A DNA stretch of 64,000 bases from Pseudolysinimonas sp051954455 (GCF_051954455.1 NZ_JBQCHS010000014.1:1-64000); one strand, 5' to 3'. Counted from the first letter of the stretch, positions 1-8,591 are shown. The notes: a model not told the origin generated them from the letters alone. Translations and numbers: made by a program.

Positions 1-15
1 ATAATGGGGAGGTAG

Positions 16-768
16 TCAGGGGGCTACCCGACCGTTTTCGACGAACGCCTTGTGGGTCAGCGGGAACGCCCCGGCAAACTCCGCCTCCACCTTCCTCGCC
101 GCGACTTCCATCTCGTACAACGGGTAGCTGACGAACTTGGCCTCCGGCTCGTGCGTCCGCAGGGACAGGAAGTTCATCAGCGACCGGGCGTTCATGGTCA
201 CGTACATCGAGGAGTAGATGGTGACCGGCAGCACGACCCGGGCCACCTCCCGTGCCACCCCGGCGGCCAGCATCCGCTGGTAGGCCTCGTAGGCCTGGGT
301 GCAGCTGCGCCGGACCTCGGCGTCCACCAGGGCGTGCTGCTCGGGGGTGCCGTCGACGAACTCGTAGGCGCCCGGCTTGCCCTGCTGCACCAGCTTGCGC
401 TCGGGCCCGGGCACGTAGAACACCGGCCGCAGCTCGCGGTAGCGCCCGCTCTCCTCGTTGTAGGAGGCGATCCGGTGCCGCATGAACTCGCGGAACACGA
501 AGATCGGCGCCTGCACGTAGAAGGTCATCGAGTTGTGCTCGAACGGCGAGCCGTGCCGGTCGCGCATCAGGTAGTTGATGAGCCCCCGGTCGCGATCCGT
601 CGCCCCCGTGCCGGCCGCGGCCGCGTCGAGGGTCTTCTCGCCCTGCGTCGAGACGCGGGCGGCGAACAGCACGTCGGAGTCGTCGGCGCTCGCACGCACC
701 AGCTCGACGGTCATCTCCGAGCGGAATTCGGGGGCGGGAGCGGTCTGCGGGGCGGCGTCCTCGGGCAC
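16..768 (-). CDS. thyX: Flavin-dependent thymidylate synthase ThyX
   Basis: Makes dTMP from dUMP with methylenetetrahydrofolate, NADPH and FAD in the cytosol. The family signature is intact: RHR at residues 97-99, then S102 and NEESGRY at 104-110, which bind dUMP and FAD. Length of 250 aa is normal. A GTG at 768 is chosen as start because TACGGT (776-781) lies 7 nt before it, a leaderless promoter; a longer GTG start at 798 and an ATG at 714 are also possible. In related genomes thyX follows dapB; here the TPR gene and two accessory plus-strand genes stand between them. Confidence 0.95.
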   Translation of the reverse strand: MPEDAAPQTAPAPEFRSEMTVELVRASADDSDVLFAARVSTQGEKTLDAAAAGTGATDRDRGLINYLMRDRHGSPFEHNSMTFYVQAPIFVFREFMRHRIASYNEESGRYRELRPVFYVPGPERKLVQQGKPGAYEFVDGTPEQHALVDAEVRRSCTQAYEAYQRMLAAGVAREVARVVLPVTIYSSMYVTMNARSLMNFLSLRTHEPEAKFVSYPLYEMEVAARKVEAEFAGAFPLTHKAFVENGRVAP

Positions 769-826
769 GGCTCTCACCGTAGCCCGAGCCTCCCCCACCG
801 GCCGTCAGCGACATAGGCTGAGCCCC

Positions 827-1252
827 ATGGCAGTCACGAGCGAAGCGACCACCCTCTGGTTCGGCGACCTGATGTCGGGCCGCGGCACGACGTCCCTGGA
901 TTCGAGCGACGCGGCCGAATTCGCCGTCGACTGGAAGGCGCGGTCCGAGGGCGAGACCGGCGTGACGACGCCCGAGGAGCTCCTCGGCGCGGCGCACTCG
1001 GCGTGCTATTCGATGGCGCTCTCGAACGCCCTCGGCGAGGCCGGGCATGCGCCCGAGAGTCTGCAGGTCACGGCCGCCGTGACGTTCCAGCTCCCCGACG
1101 GCATCACCGGCAGCCACCTCCTGGTGAGCGCCAAGGTCCCCGGCATCTCGGCGGACGAGTTCCAGCGCTTCGCCGAGGACGCGAAGACGAACTGCCCGGT
1201 GTCGAAGGCGCTCGCCGGGATCCCGATCACCCTCGAAGCCAGCCTGGCCTGA
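827..1252 (+). CDS. OsmC family peroxiredoxin
   Basis: Predicted thiol peroxidase of the OsmC/Ohr group that removes organic hydroperoxides in the cytosol. Length of 141 aa is typical, and two cysteines sit in OsmC-like contexts: SACYSMALS near residues 63-71 and TNCPVSKAL near 122-130. The ATG at 827 is preceded by TAGGCT (814-819) with a 7 nt gap, so the mRNA is probably leaderless and its promoter lies back to back with that of thyX. The next gene begins 3 nt after its stop, so they are co-transcribed. Confidence 0.9.
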   Translation: MAVTSEATTLWFGDLMSGRGTTSLDSSDAAEFAVDWKARSEGETGVTTPEELLGAAHSACYSMALSNALGEAGHAPESLQVTAAVTFQLPDGITGSHLLVSAKVPGISADEFQRFAEDAKTNCPVSKALAGIPITLEASLA

Positions 1253-1255
1253 CCC

Positions 1256-2158
1256 GTGCGGGTCCTCGTCGCCGGCGCCTCCGGGCTGATCGGCACGGAG
1301 CTGGTCCGCACGTTGCGCGCCGACGGGCACGAGGTGCGCCGACTCGTGCGGCGCCGCCCGTCGGGCGATCACGAGGTCAACTGGGCGCCGTCGGCGCGCA
1401 CGATCGACGTGCGGGCGGTCGCCGACGTCGACGCGGTCGTCAACCTGTCGGGCGCGTCGATCGCGCGGCTGCCGTGGACCCGCGGTTACCGTCGGGAGCT
1501 CGTGGAGTCGCGCGTCGCCGCGACGCGGACGCTCGCCGACGCGATGAACCAGGTGCGCACGCCCCCGCGGGTGTTCGTGAGCGGATCGGCGGTCGGCTTC
1601 TACGGCGACCGGCCGGGTGAGCGGCTGACCGAGGGGTCGTCGCGCGGCGAGGGCTTCTTCCCGGACCTCGTCGAGGAGTGGGAGGCCACCGCGCGCCTCG
1701 CGCCGGCGGCGACGCGCGTCGTGCAGGTCCGCACCGGCGTGGTCATCGCCCGCGGCGGGGGCATGGCGCCGGTGCGCACGCTCACGGGGCTCGGCCTCGG
1801 CACCCGGTTCGGCACCGGCGGGCAGCACTGGCCCTGGATCAGCCTGCACGACGAGGTGGCGGCGATGGTGCACCTCCTCACCCGCTCCGAGCTCGCCGGG
1901 CCCGTCAACCTGGTCGGGCCGACGTTCGCGACGAGCGACCGGATCACCCACGGGTTCGCGCGCCGGATGCACCGGCCGTACCTGCTCCGGGCCCCCGAGG
2001 GGGCGATCCGCGCACTGCTCGGCGAGGCGGGGCAGTCGATCCTGCTCGACAGCATGAAGGTCGTCCCCGAGCGGCTCGCGGCGGACGGCTTCGCCTGGCG
2101 GCACGAGCGCGTCGAGGACGCGATCGACGCCGTCGTCGCGCCCGAGCGGGCCGAGTAG
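1256..2158 (+). CDS. TIGR01777 family NAD-dependent epimerase-like protein
   Basis: Short-chain dehydrogenase-like nucleotide-sugar epimerase relative (YfcH/SulA-like) of unknown substrate. The Rossmann glycine motif GASGLIG lies at residues 7-13, the VNLSGASIA segment near 63 is typical of the family, and the C-terminal 45 residues match the DUF1731 cap (LLGEAGQSILLDS). 300 aa is full length. It starts with GTG 3 nt after the OsmC stop. The last codons and stop overlap one copy of a dispersed palindromic repeat (2149-2180), so the C-terminus (ERAE) is partly repeat-derived. Confidence 0.88.
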   Translation: MRVLVAGASGLIGTELVRTLRADGHEVRRLVRRRPSGDHEVNWAPSARTIDVRAVADVDAVVNLSGASIARLPWTRGYRRELVESRVAATRTLADAMNQVRTPPRVFVSGSAVGFYGDRPGERLTEGSSRGEGFFPDLVEEWEATARLAPAATRVVQVRTGVVIARGGGMAPVRTLTGLGLGTRFGTGGQHWPWISLHDEVAAMVHLLTRSELAGPVNLVGPTFATSDRITHGFARRMHRPYLLRAPEGAIRALLGEAGQSILLDSMKVVPERLAADGFAWRHERVEDAIDAVVAPERAE

Positions 2159-2180
2159 CGCCGCGGGCGCGTATCGAGGC
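2149..2180. repeat. Dispersed palindromic repeat, copy a
   Basis: Reads GGCCGAGTAGCGCC - GCGGGC - GCGTATCGAGGC, an imperfect hairpin belonging to the family with the outer arms GGTCGAGTAG and TATCGAGACC. It overlaps the stop codon of the epimerase gene and lies in the convergent gap before the TPR gene, where it could end transcription from both sides. Confidence 0.7.
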
Positions 2181-2212
2181 ATCCGTGCGGGAGGATACGG
2201 CCGCAGGGCGGC

Positions 2213-2659
2213 CTACTCGACCCGCGCGCGGGACAGCCGGATCGCGGTGCGGGTCGCCCAGCGCGCCCGGCGGCGGTCGCCGGACGCGTCATAGGCGAGC
2301 GCCAGCCGGAACCACGGACGCCAGTTCTCGGGGTCCGCCTCGACGGCGGCGCGGTAGGTCGGGAACACCTCGTCGGCGGCGCCGCGCTCGATGCGCCCGC
2401 TGGCGGTCAGCGGCAGCTGCTCGGTGGGCAGCCCGCCCTCCGCCTCGAGCCGGCGCCCCAGCGCTTCGGCGCGCACCGCGAACACCAGCTCCGCGGCCGT
2501 GAGCCCGAGCGCGAGGAGCGGCAGGACGAGCATCCCGACGCCGAGTCCGATCGCGACCGGTGTGCCGACACCGAGCAGCACGAGTCCGTAGCGGATCGCG
2601 AACACGAGGTAGAGGGCGAGCAGGGCCGCCATGACGGCGACCGCGATGCGGACGCGCAT
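2213..2659 (-). CDS. Small membrane protein with TPR-like tail
   Basis: 148 aa. Two hydrophobic helices (about residues 5-25 and 30-58) are followed by a cytosolic part with one tetratricopeptide-like unit (DPENWRPWFRLALAYDASGD, about 102-121). Such proteins are commonly found just after dapB in Microbacteriaceae; their role is unknown. Its ATG at 2659 lies 4 nt after the dapB stop, so the two are translated from one mRNA. The last codons (RVE, stop) come from GTCGAGTAG, the outer arm of the dispersed repeat. Confidence 0.75.
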   Translation of the reverse strand: MRVRIAVAVMAALLALYLVFAIRYGLVLLGVGTPVAIGLGVGMLVLPLLALGLTAAELVFAVRAEALGRRLEAEGGLPTEQLPLTASGRIERGAADEVFPTYRAAVEADPENWRPWFRLALAYDASGDRRRARWATRTAIRLSRARVE

Positions 2660-2663
2660 CGCC

Positions 2664-3398
2664 CTAGGCGCCCAGCTCGAGCAGGTTCTCGAGGCCGACG
2701 ACGACCCCGCGTACGGCCGGTGTCGCGCGCAGACCGAGGAGGATCCCCGCCTCGTACGACGCGTCACCGAGGGTCTCGTGCGTGATGCGCAGCACCTCGC
2801 CGGTGCCGCCGAAGACGACGGTCTGCTCCGCGAGGACCCCGCTCATCCGCAGCGAGTGGATCGGCACGCTCGCGACCTGCTGGCCGCGGGCACGCTGGTC
2901 GGCGTGGGGCGCCGCGACCGGCCCGGCCTCCGCCCGCGCGCGCCCGATGAGCTCCGCGGTGCGGGTCGCCGTCCCGGACGGCGAGTCGATCTTGCCGGCG
3001 TGATGGGCCTCGATGATCTCGATCGAGTCGAAGTAGGGCGCGGCCATCGCGGCGAAGCGGGTGGCGAGCACTGATCCGAGCGCGAAGTTCGGCACGATGA
3101 CGACGCCGAGCTCGGGCGTGAGGGCGAGGCGGGTCTCGAGCGAGCGGATGCGGTCCGCGTTCCAGCCGGAGGTGCCGACGAGCGCCGGGATGCCCCGATC
3201 GAGCGCTGCCGTGACGACCTCCGGCGAGACGGCCGGCACCGTGAAGTCGAGCACGAGGTCGGCGCCGGCGATGGCGTCGAGCGGATCGGCCGAGCCGAGA
3301 GCGGTGTGGAGGGCGAGATCGTCGGCCGTCTCGACCAGGCGGACCGCGAGGGCCCCCATCCTCCCCGTCGCCCCGACGACCGCCACCGACGACACCAT
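2664..3398 (-). CDS. dapB: 4-hydroxy-tetrahydrodipicolinate reductase DapB
   Basis: Reduces HTPA with NAD(P)H in the lysine and meso-diaminopimelate pathway. The nucleotide-binding GATGRMG is at residues 9-15, and the substrate loop EIIEAHHAGKIDSPSGTA (about 128-145) holds the conserved catalytic HH and the K and SGT substrate contacts. 244 aa is standard. ATG at 3398 is supported by TACGCT (3405-3410) with a 6 nt gap, a leaderless promoter. It is co-transcribed with the TPR gene downstream. Confidence 0.96.
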   Translation of the reverse strand: MVSSVAVVGATGRMGALAVRLVETADDLALHTALGSADPLDAIAGADLVLDFTVPAVSPEVVTAALDRGIPALVGTSGWNADRIRSLETRLALTPELGVVIVPNFALGSVLATRFAAMAAPYFDSIEIIEAHHAGKIDSPSGTATRTAELIGRARAEAGPVAAPHADQRARGQQVASVPIHSLRMSGVLAEQTVVFGGTGEVLRITHETLGDASYEAGILLGLRATPAVRGVVVGLENLLELGA

Positions 3399-3434
3399 GC
3401 CGCCAGCGTAGTCGGCGCTGGGTAGCCTTCTCCG

Positions 3435-3893
3435 GTGCCCGTCTTCCGTCCTGCTCCCGTCGACGATCCCGCGGCGCAGGAGCTGCTCGACGAGTACTTC
3501 GCGATGCGGGCCGACACCTTCGAGGGCGGAGAGTACCGGCCGACACGTCCCGACCCCGCGGCGTTCGCTCCCCCGGCGGGCGTCTTCCTGCTCGTCACCG
3601 ACGATCTGGGGCCGGTCGGCTGCGGCGGGGTCCGGATGCTGGAGCCGACCCGCGCCGAGGTGAAGCATCTCTACCTGCGCGACCGGGCACGGGGCCGCGG
3701 ATGGGGCCGCGAGCTGCTCGCCGAGCTCGAGGCGCGGGCGGTCGGGCTGGGCGCCCGGGTCGTCGTCCTCGACACCAATGCCACCCTCGAGGCGGCGCAG
3801 GGGCTGTACCGCTCCGCGGGGTACCTCGAGGTCGCGGCGTATAACGACAACCCCAACGCGACGGCCTGGTTCTCGAAGGACCTCGTGGTCTGA
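3435..3893 (+). CDS. GNAT family N-acetyltransferase
   Basis: 152 aa single-domain GNAT enzyme, substrate unknown. The acetyl-CoA loop motif RDRARGRGWGRELL (about residues 82-95) fits motif A, and the C-terminal part (LYRSAGYLEVAAYNDNPNA) resembles polyamine or amino-acid acetyltransferases. GTG at 3435 is supported by TAGCCT (3423-3428), 6 nt upstream, so it is probably leaderless. It stands between dapB and a convergent phosphatase and looks like an insertion into the conserved minus-strand block. Confidence 0.88.
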   Translation: MPVFRPAPVDDPAAQELLDEYFAMRADTFEGGEYRPTRPDPAAFAPPAGVFLLVTDDLGPVGCGGVRMLEPTRAEVKHLYLRDRARGRGWGRELLAELEARAVGLGARVVVLDTNATLEAAQGLYRSAGYLEVAAYNDNPNATAWFSKDLVV

Positions 3894-3896
3894 AGC

Positions 3897-3933
3897 GGGT
3901 CTCGATCCGCCGCGCCGCGGCTGCTCGACCCGC
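3897..3933. repeat. Dispersed palindromic repeat, copy b
   Basis: GGGTCTCGATCCGCCG - CGCCGCGG - CTGCTCGACCCGC. It fills the whole 41 nt gap between the convergent GNAT gene and phosphatase gene, an ideal place for a two-way terminator. Confidence 0.75.
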
Positions 3934-3934
3934 G

Positions 3935-4537
3935 TCAGTAGGGCTGGTCGGCCGACAGGCCGGTCCGCAGCTCCGGCGGCAGGTGGCCGAGGTCGTTGTG
4001 GGTCACGAGCACGGGGGGCTTGGCCGACCGCACCCGGATGATCGTCAGGCCGCAGTTCGCCTGGTTGACCCCCAGCCAGCGCCACGGCGCCGCGCCGAAC
4101 GCCTCGCGCACGAAGTTGCCGATCACGAAGTTGTGCGTGATGAGCAGCTCGTGCCGGTCCTCGCGCGAGGGCGCCATCCACTCGGCGAGCGCGTCGGCCA
4201 TCTGCGCCTCGCCCGCCTCGATCTCGTCGGTCGTCACGCCGCCGAAGAACGGCTCGAAGGCGTGCGGCATGTCGACGCCGGGGCCGGAGGGGATGCAGTC
4301 CATCAACAGCGCCGAGGGCTCGGGCTCGATGGCCGGCATGCGCTCGGTCATGATCCGGGCGGTCTCCTGCGCTCGCTGCAGCGGCGAGGTCCACGCGCCC
4401 GCGAACGGCACACCGCCCAGTCGCTCGGCGATGGCGCGCGCCTGACGGACGCCCCGGGCACTCAGCGGGCCGTCGGGCAGACCGTGCTCGGCGTCCTGCT
4501 GCTCGCCGTGGCGCACGAGATAGAGGTAACGCGACAT
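3935..4537 (-). CDS. Histidine phosphatase superfamily protein
   Basis: 200 aa member of the phosphoglycerate-mutase-like phosphatases. The N-terminal LVRHGEQ (residues 7-13) carries the phospho-accepting histidine, SPLQRAQETA (about 52-61) the phosphate-binding arginine, and LLITHNFVIG near 131 the second histidine. Substrate cannot be told. It follows the M16 peptidase gene by 14 nt and has a Shine-Dalgarno AGGGAAG, so the pair is probably one transcript. Confidence 0.87.
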   Translation of the reverse strand: MSRYLYLVRHGEQQDAEHGLPDGPLSARGVRQARAIAERLGGVPFAGAWTSPLQRAQETARIMTERMPAIEPEPSALLMDCIPSGPGVDMPHAFEPFFGGVTTDEIEAGEAQMADALAEWMAPSREDRHELLITHNFVIGNFVREAFGAAPWRWLGVNQANCGLTIIRVRSAKPPVLVTHNDLGHLPPELRTGLSADQPY

Positions 4538-4551
4538 GCTTCTTCCCTGGG

Positions 4552-5907
4552 TCAGGCCGCGGCGGACTCGCCGTCGAGCCCCGCGAACGTCGTCTCGTCG
4601 ACCGCGCCGACCGCGGCGACGGAGAGCGGGCCGGCGACGAGCTCGTCGGCGAGCTGCTGGACCGCGTCGCGGGTCACCAACGACAGGCGGCGGAGGCTCT
4701 CGTCGAGGTCCACGAACTCGCCGAGCGTCAGCTCGCTCCGGCCGAGGCGGCTCATGCGGGTGTCGGAGTCCTCAAGGGCCAGGGCGGAGGCTCCGCCGAG
4801 CTGACCGAGCGCCCGCCGCAGCTCGTCGTCGCTGATGCCGTGGGACGCGAGGCGGCGCAGCTCCGCGAGCATGAGCTCGGCCACCTGCCCGGCACGCTGG
4901 GGCGAGCAGCCGGCGTAGAGGCCGAGCAGCCCGCCGTCGCTGTAGCTCGACGCGAAGGAGTAGACGGAGTACGCCAGCCCGCGCCGCTCGCGCACCTCCT
5001 GGAAGAGGCGCGACGACATCCCGCCGCCGAGCACCGAGTTGAGCACCACGAGCGTCGACCTGCGGTCGTCCGCGGCATCGAGACCGGGCATCCCGAGCAT
5101 CACGTTGGTCTGCTCGATCGGGCGGGGCACGAGCGCGCGTCCGCCCCGGTGATGGCCGGACGGCGGCGCGGGATGGCGACGCGGCACGGGCGCCGCCTCG
5201 ATCGAGAGGTCCCACCCCGCCGCGCGGAGGCCGGCCTCGACCTCTTCGACCAGCAGCTCGTGATCCACGGCCCCGGCGACGGTGACCACGAGGTCCTGCG
5301 GGCGGTAGTTCGCCCGGTAGTGGGCGTGGACCGCGTCGCGGTCGACGCCGCGGATCGAGGCGGGGCTCCCGCCGATCGGGCGGCCGAGCGGATGATCACC
5401 GAAGACCGCCTCGAAGAGCCTCTCCCCCACGACGTCGGCCGGGTCGTCGTCGGCCGCCGCGAGCTCCTCGAGGATCACGCCGCGCTCGCTCTCGAACTCC
5501 TCCGGGTCCAGGAGCGACGAGGTGACCATGTCGGCGAGCACCGCGACGGCCATCGGCAGGTCGACGTCGCGGATCTTCGCGTAGTAGCAGGTGTACTCCT
5601 TGGCGGTGAGCGCGTTGTTCTCCCCGCCGACCTCGTCGAACGCGACCGCGATGTCGAGCGCCGTGCGCGTCGTCGTGCCCTTGAAGAGCAGATGCTCGAG
5701 GAAGTGGGTGGATCCGTAGGTCGCCGGCTTCTCGTCGCGCGAGCCGACCGCCACCCAGTACCCGATCGTGGCGCTCTGGGCGCCCGGAACCTGCTCGCTC
5801 AGCACCCGCACGCCGCTCGGAAGGATCGTGCGCCGGACGAGCGCGCCCCCTGAGGCCTCCACGGCGAGATCCGCGAGATCGAGAGGGAGCCGCACCGCGC
5901 CGTTCAC
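4552..5907 (-). CDS. M16 family zinc metallopeptidase
   Basis: Insulinase/pitrilysin-type peptidase, 451 aa. The inverted zinc site HFLEH is at residues 68-72, and the third ligand is probably E147 or E148 in VILEELAAADDD. The second half is the catalytically silent partner domain, with the usual RRGLAYSVYS segment. In related genomes this gene directly follows pnp; here three genes intervene. GTG at 5907 has TAGGCT at 5915-5920, 7 nt upstream, so it has its own leaderless promoter, in keeping with its separation from pnp. Confidence 0.93.
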   Translation of the reverse strand: MNGAVRLPLDLADLAVEASGGALVRRTILPSGVRVLSEQVPGAQSATIGYWVAVGSRDEKPATYGSTHFLEHLLFKGTTTRTALDIAVAFDEVGGENNALTAKEYTCYYAKIRDVDLPMAVAVLADMVTSSLLDPEEFESERGVILEELAAADDDPADVVGERLFEAVFGDHPLGRPIGGSPASIRGVDRDAVHAHYRANYRPQDLVVTVAGAVDHELLVEEVEAGLRAAGWDLSIEAAPVPRRHPAPPSGHHRGGRALVPRPIEQTNVMLGMPGLDAADDRRSTLVVLNSVLGGGMSSRLFQEVRERRGLAYSVYSFASSYSDGGLLGLYAGCSPQRAGQVAELMLAELRRLASHGISDDELRRALGQLGGASALALEDSDTRMSRLGRSELTLGEFVDLDESLRRLSLVTRDAVQQLADELVAGPLSVAAVGAVDETTFAGLDGESAAA

Positions 5908-5970
5908 GCCTGCGAGCCTACGTCACGGTCTACTCCCTGAAGTGGGGACGACACCCCTTCACCTTATCTG

Positions 5971-5998
5971 CGGACAAACAGACAAGTCTGTCTGTCCG
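5971..5998. promoter_or_regulatory. Inverted repeat, probable TetR operator
   Basis: CGGACAAACAGAC - AA - GTCTGTCTGTCCG: two 13 bp arms matching at 12 positions around a 2 bp centre. It contains ACAGACnnGTCTGT, a common TetR-family operator form. A possible -10 (TATCGT, 6004-6009) lies just downstream, so the site covers the -35 region of a promoter reading toward the TetR gene at 6163; autorepression is the simplest reading. Confidence 0.72.
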
Positions 5999-6113
5999 CA
6001 TGCTATCGTCATCACACGGGCCAGCGAGCGGTTCCCCGACCACTCGGCTCTCCGGCGTTGGAACCCCCTGACCGACGTCTCCGAGCGGCGAGACCCGAAC
6101 TCGCCCCGTGATG

Positions 6114-6145
6114 CCGTGGCCGTCGTCCCCCCGCGACGGCCACGG
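6114..6145 (+). promoter_or_regulatory. Perfect 12-bp hairpin in the TetR leader
   Basis: CCGTGGCCGTCG - TCCCCCCG - CGACGGCCACGG: a perfect 12 bp GC-rich stem with an 8 nt loop, ending 17 nt before the TetR start codon. No U-tract follows, so it is not a standard terminator; it may hide or expose the ribosome site. Confidence 0.6.
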
Positions 6146-6162
6146 CCACGATCTTCGCCAGG

Positions 6163-6786
6163 ATGGAAGCAGAACCCGACATGACCAGCCCGATCGAGAT
6201 CCCGGTCCCCGACCCCGGGCCCCCCCTCGCGCCCGCCAAGCTGCGCATCCTCGAGACCGCGGATCGGCTCTTCTACGACGAGGGCATCCGCACGGTCGGC
6301 GTCGACCGGCTCATCGCCGCCGCTCACGTCACCAAGGCCACGTTCTACAAGCACTACGGCTCGAAGGAGCGCCTGGTCGTCGCGTACGTCGAGTACCGTC
6401 ACCGGGCCGTCGCCGAGCGGATGGCCGAGATCGCCCACGAGTCCGGCGACCCCGCCGCGATCCTGCGCACGCTGCGCGACGCGATCGTCGCCGCGATCGA
6501 GACGCCGCAGTTCCGCGGCGACGCGTTCGCGAACGCCGCGGCCGAGTTCCCCGACCACGACCACCCGGTCCGCCGCGCGATCGAGGACCACCGCGACTGG
6601 TACCTGGGCGTGCTCGAGGACCTGCTGCGGCGGATGGGCGTGCCACTGCCCGGCGACATCGCCGACGATCTCATGCTCGCGCGCGACGGCGCGATGAGCG
6701 GCGGCTACGTGGGCGACCCGATCGCGGTCACCACGTCGCTGCGGCGCGCGTTCGACCGCGTGCTGGGCGACGCCGCCACGGCCTGA
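6163..6786 (+). CDS. TetR family transcriptional regulator
   Basis: About 207 aa. The N-terminal helix-turn-helix is clear: KLRILETADRLFYDEG at residues 26-41, then TVGVDRLIAAAHVTKATFYKHYGSKERL. The C-terminal ligand domain (EHRDWY-like DHRDWYLGVLEDLLRRMG) gives no ligand clue. ATG at 6163 or 6181 could be the start; the latter has a GGAAG upstream. It has a long leader containing an operator palindrome and a strong hairpin. Likely targets are itself and possibly the small membrane protein or the reductase downstream. Confidence 0.9.
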   Translation: MEAEPDMTSPIEIPVPDPGPPLAPAKLRILETADRLFYDEGIRTVGVDRLIAAAHVTKATFYKHYGSKERLVVAYVEYRHRAVAERMAEIAHESGDPAAILRTLRDAIVAAIETPQFRGDAFANAAAEFPDHDHPVRRAIEDHRDWYLGVLEDLLRRMGVPLPGDIADDLMLARDGAMSGGYVGDPIAVTTSLRRAFDRVLGDAATA

Positions 6787-6903
6787 CCCCGTGAGCGGCC
6801 GCCCTCGCCTGACAGCGACCTGGATGCGAACCCGGCGAGGGGGCGCCTCCCGCTACGGTGAGTCCGCCGCGACGCCGGATCGCGGTCGAACAGGAGCCGC
6901 GCC

Positions 6904-7251
6904 GTGATCACCATCGCCCTGCCCGCCATCAACCTGCTCTTCGTCCTGGGCATCGTGGGCGGCGTGCTGGCGATCATCGACGCGATCGTCCGGATCCGCG
7001 CCCGTTCCGCGGTGATCGGCATCATCCAGCTCATCGCGGCCGTGCTCTTCACGCTCTCGCTCTTCGTGGCCGGTGTCCCGTTCGGGCCCGCGATCCTCGC
7101 GGTGGCGACGCTCATCCTGCTCGTGCTCGGACTCGCCGTCCGCGGCGGCCGGGCGCGCGGGGGCGCCGCACTCACGGTCATCGCGATCGTCCTGCTGATC
7201 GCCTACCTGCTGTTCGGCGGGGGCCTCAAGATCGCCGGGATCAACGCCTGA
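6904..7251 (+). CDS. Small four-helix membrane protein
   Basis: 115 aa, almost entirely hydrophobic with four predicted membrane helices (about residues 4-26, 36-57, 61-79, 88-106) separated by short arginine-rich loops. GTG start at 6904 has an AGGAG at 8 nt spacing. I do not recognise a family. It lies 117 nt after the TetR gene, same strand, and could be under its control. Confidence 0.7.
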   Translation: MITIALPAINLLFVLGIVGGVLAIIDAIVRIRARSAVIGIIQLIAAVLFTLSLFVAGVPFGPAILAVATLILLVLGLAVRGGRARGGAALTVIAIVLLIAYLLFGGGLKIAGINA

Positions 7252-7257
7252 GGTCGC

Positions 7258-8256
7258 TCAGGCGAAGGGCTGCGACGCCCGGTCCAGCATCCCCAGCTGG
7301 CGCCGGGTGAGACGAAGTCGCGTCGCCGAGACGAGATCGATCACCTCGTCCGTGGTGGACGCGCTCGCGACGGGCGCGACGACGTCCGGCCGGCTGAGGA
7401 GCCACGCCATGGCGACGGCCGCCATCGTCGCATCCGCCTCGGTCGCGATCTGGTCGACGGCGCTCAGGACCTCGTGCTCCGCCCGCGCGGAGCCACGGCC
7501 GAGCAGACGACGCCGGGCCGCGGGCGCCGATCCGGCGAGAACTCCTCCCGCGAGCGAATAACGCGGCATCACCGCCAGCCGCTGCGCCGCCGCGATCGGT
7601 GCGATCCCCTGCTCCCAGTCACGTCGATGGAGCAGGTTGTAGACCGGCTGGACCGCGAGCATCGGGGCGACTCCGAGCTGCGCGCAGGCGATGCGGGCCT
7701 CGATCAGGCGCATGCCGGGGTGCGCTGCGACGCCGAACCCGAGCACCGATCCCGCGCGGATCAGCTCATCGACCGCGAGCAGCGTCTCCTCGAAGTCGGT
7801 CTCCGGGTCGTCCACGTGGAGCACCAGCAGATCGAGGCGGTCGGTGCGGAGCCGGCGCAGCGAGTCGTGCACCGCTGCCGTGATGGCGCGCGCTCCCACG
7901 CCCGGGTGGTCGGCGCCCGTGCCGACCTTCGTGGCGACGACCATGCGGTCGCGGGCACGGCGCGAGCGCATCCAGTTGCCGAGGATGATCTCGCTGCGAC
8001 CGCCGGCGTAGGCGTCCGCGGTGTCGATCAGGTCGCCGCCTGCCGCGAGGAACGCGTCGAGCACGGCATCGGACCCGGCCGCATCGAGGGTCCACCCGAA
8101 CGGTCGACCGCTCAGGCCGACCGGCAGGACACGGCGGCCCTCGAGCCCGAGCGGGCGCCGCTCGGCGGGGACCGGGTCCACGATCGTGGCCGTCTGCGCG
8201 GTGGTGGGCACGGAGAGCGGCGTGCGGACGGACACCGTGTGCGCCGTCTCGGTCAT
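7258..8256 (-). CDS. Aldo/keto reductase
   Basis: 332 aa NADPH-dependent oxidoreductase of the (beta/alpha)8 AKR fold. All four catalytic residues are visible: D78, Y83 (DTADAYAGG), K110 (VVATKVG) and H147 (LLVLHVDD). An N-terminal extension of about 35 residues is unusual. It has a strong Shine-Dalgarno (AAGGAGG) and a separate, AT-richer promoter region containing two CGATAAC direct repeats. Substrate unknown. Confidence 0.9.
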   Translation of the reverse strand: MTETAHTVSVRTPLSVPTTAQTATIVDPVPAERRPLGLEGRRVLPVGLSGRPFGWTLDAAGSDAVLDAFLAAGGDLIDTADAYAGGRSEIILGNWMRSRRARDRMVVATKVGTGADHPGVGARAITAAVHDSLRRLRTDRLDLLVLHVDDPETDFEETLLAVDELIRAGSVLGFGVAAHPGMRLIEARIACAQLGVAPMLAVQPVYNLLHRRDWEQGIAPIAAAQRLAVMPRYSLAGGVLAGSAPAARRRLLGRGSARAEHEVLSAVDQIATEADATMAAVAMAWLLSRPDVVAPVASASTTDEVIDLVSATRLRLTRRQLGMLDRASQPFA

Positions 8257-8320
8257 GGCTCGCCTCCTTGATTCGAAGGTACCGGGCGTGGTAAGGCGAG
8301 GCCCTTTGTGTCGCCGGATC

Positions 8321-8338
8321 GTTATCGGCTAGTTATCG
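8321..8338. promoter_or_regulatory. Paired 7-bp direct repeat upstream of reductase gene
   Basis: GTTATCG occurs twice with starts 11 nt apart (8321-8327 and 8332-8338), about one helical turn, in an AT-richer patch 65-80 nt before the aldo/keto reductase start. The spacing suggests a regulator bound on one face of the DNA; alternatively the GATAAC on the minus strand is part of the promoter. Confidence 0.4.
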
Positions 8339-8547
8339 AGAAAACATCGCGTCCCTCGTCCGGGGGTCGCGACCGTCGGTCCGCGCTCGCTGAGCACTCG
8401 CCCAGAGCGCGCCCAGACTCACCCCGACCCTCTGGCGACCCGACGCGGCGCGTCGTAGTTTCGCCTCAGCGACGTCGTCCACAGCGCACGGCGGAGCACC
8501 ACCCGCCGTCCCTTCCGCAGACGTTGGACGGCCTCAGAAGGGGAACG

Positions 8548-8574
8548 GCCCCGCGAACTCGTCGCGGGGCCGCC
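8548..8574 (-). terminator. Probable pnp terminator hairpin
   Basis: CGGCCCCGCG - AACTCGT - CGCGGGGCCG, a perfect 10 bp stem about 60 nt past the pnp stop, extended by AAGGGG/CCCCTT beyond a 2 nt bulge. On the minus strand it is followed by TTCCCCTTCT, a weak pyrimidine tract. Confidence 0.6.
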
Positions 8575-8591
8575 CCTTCGCCCATTCGTTC

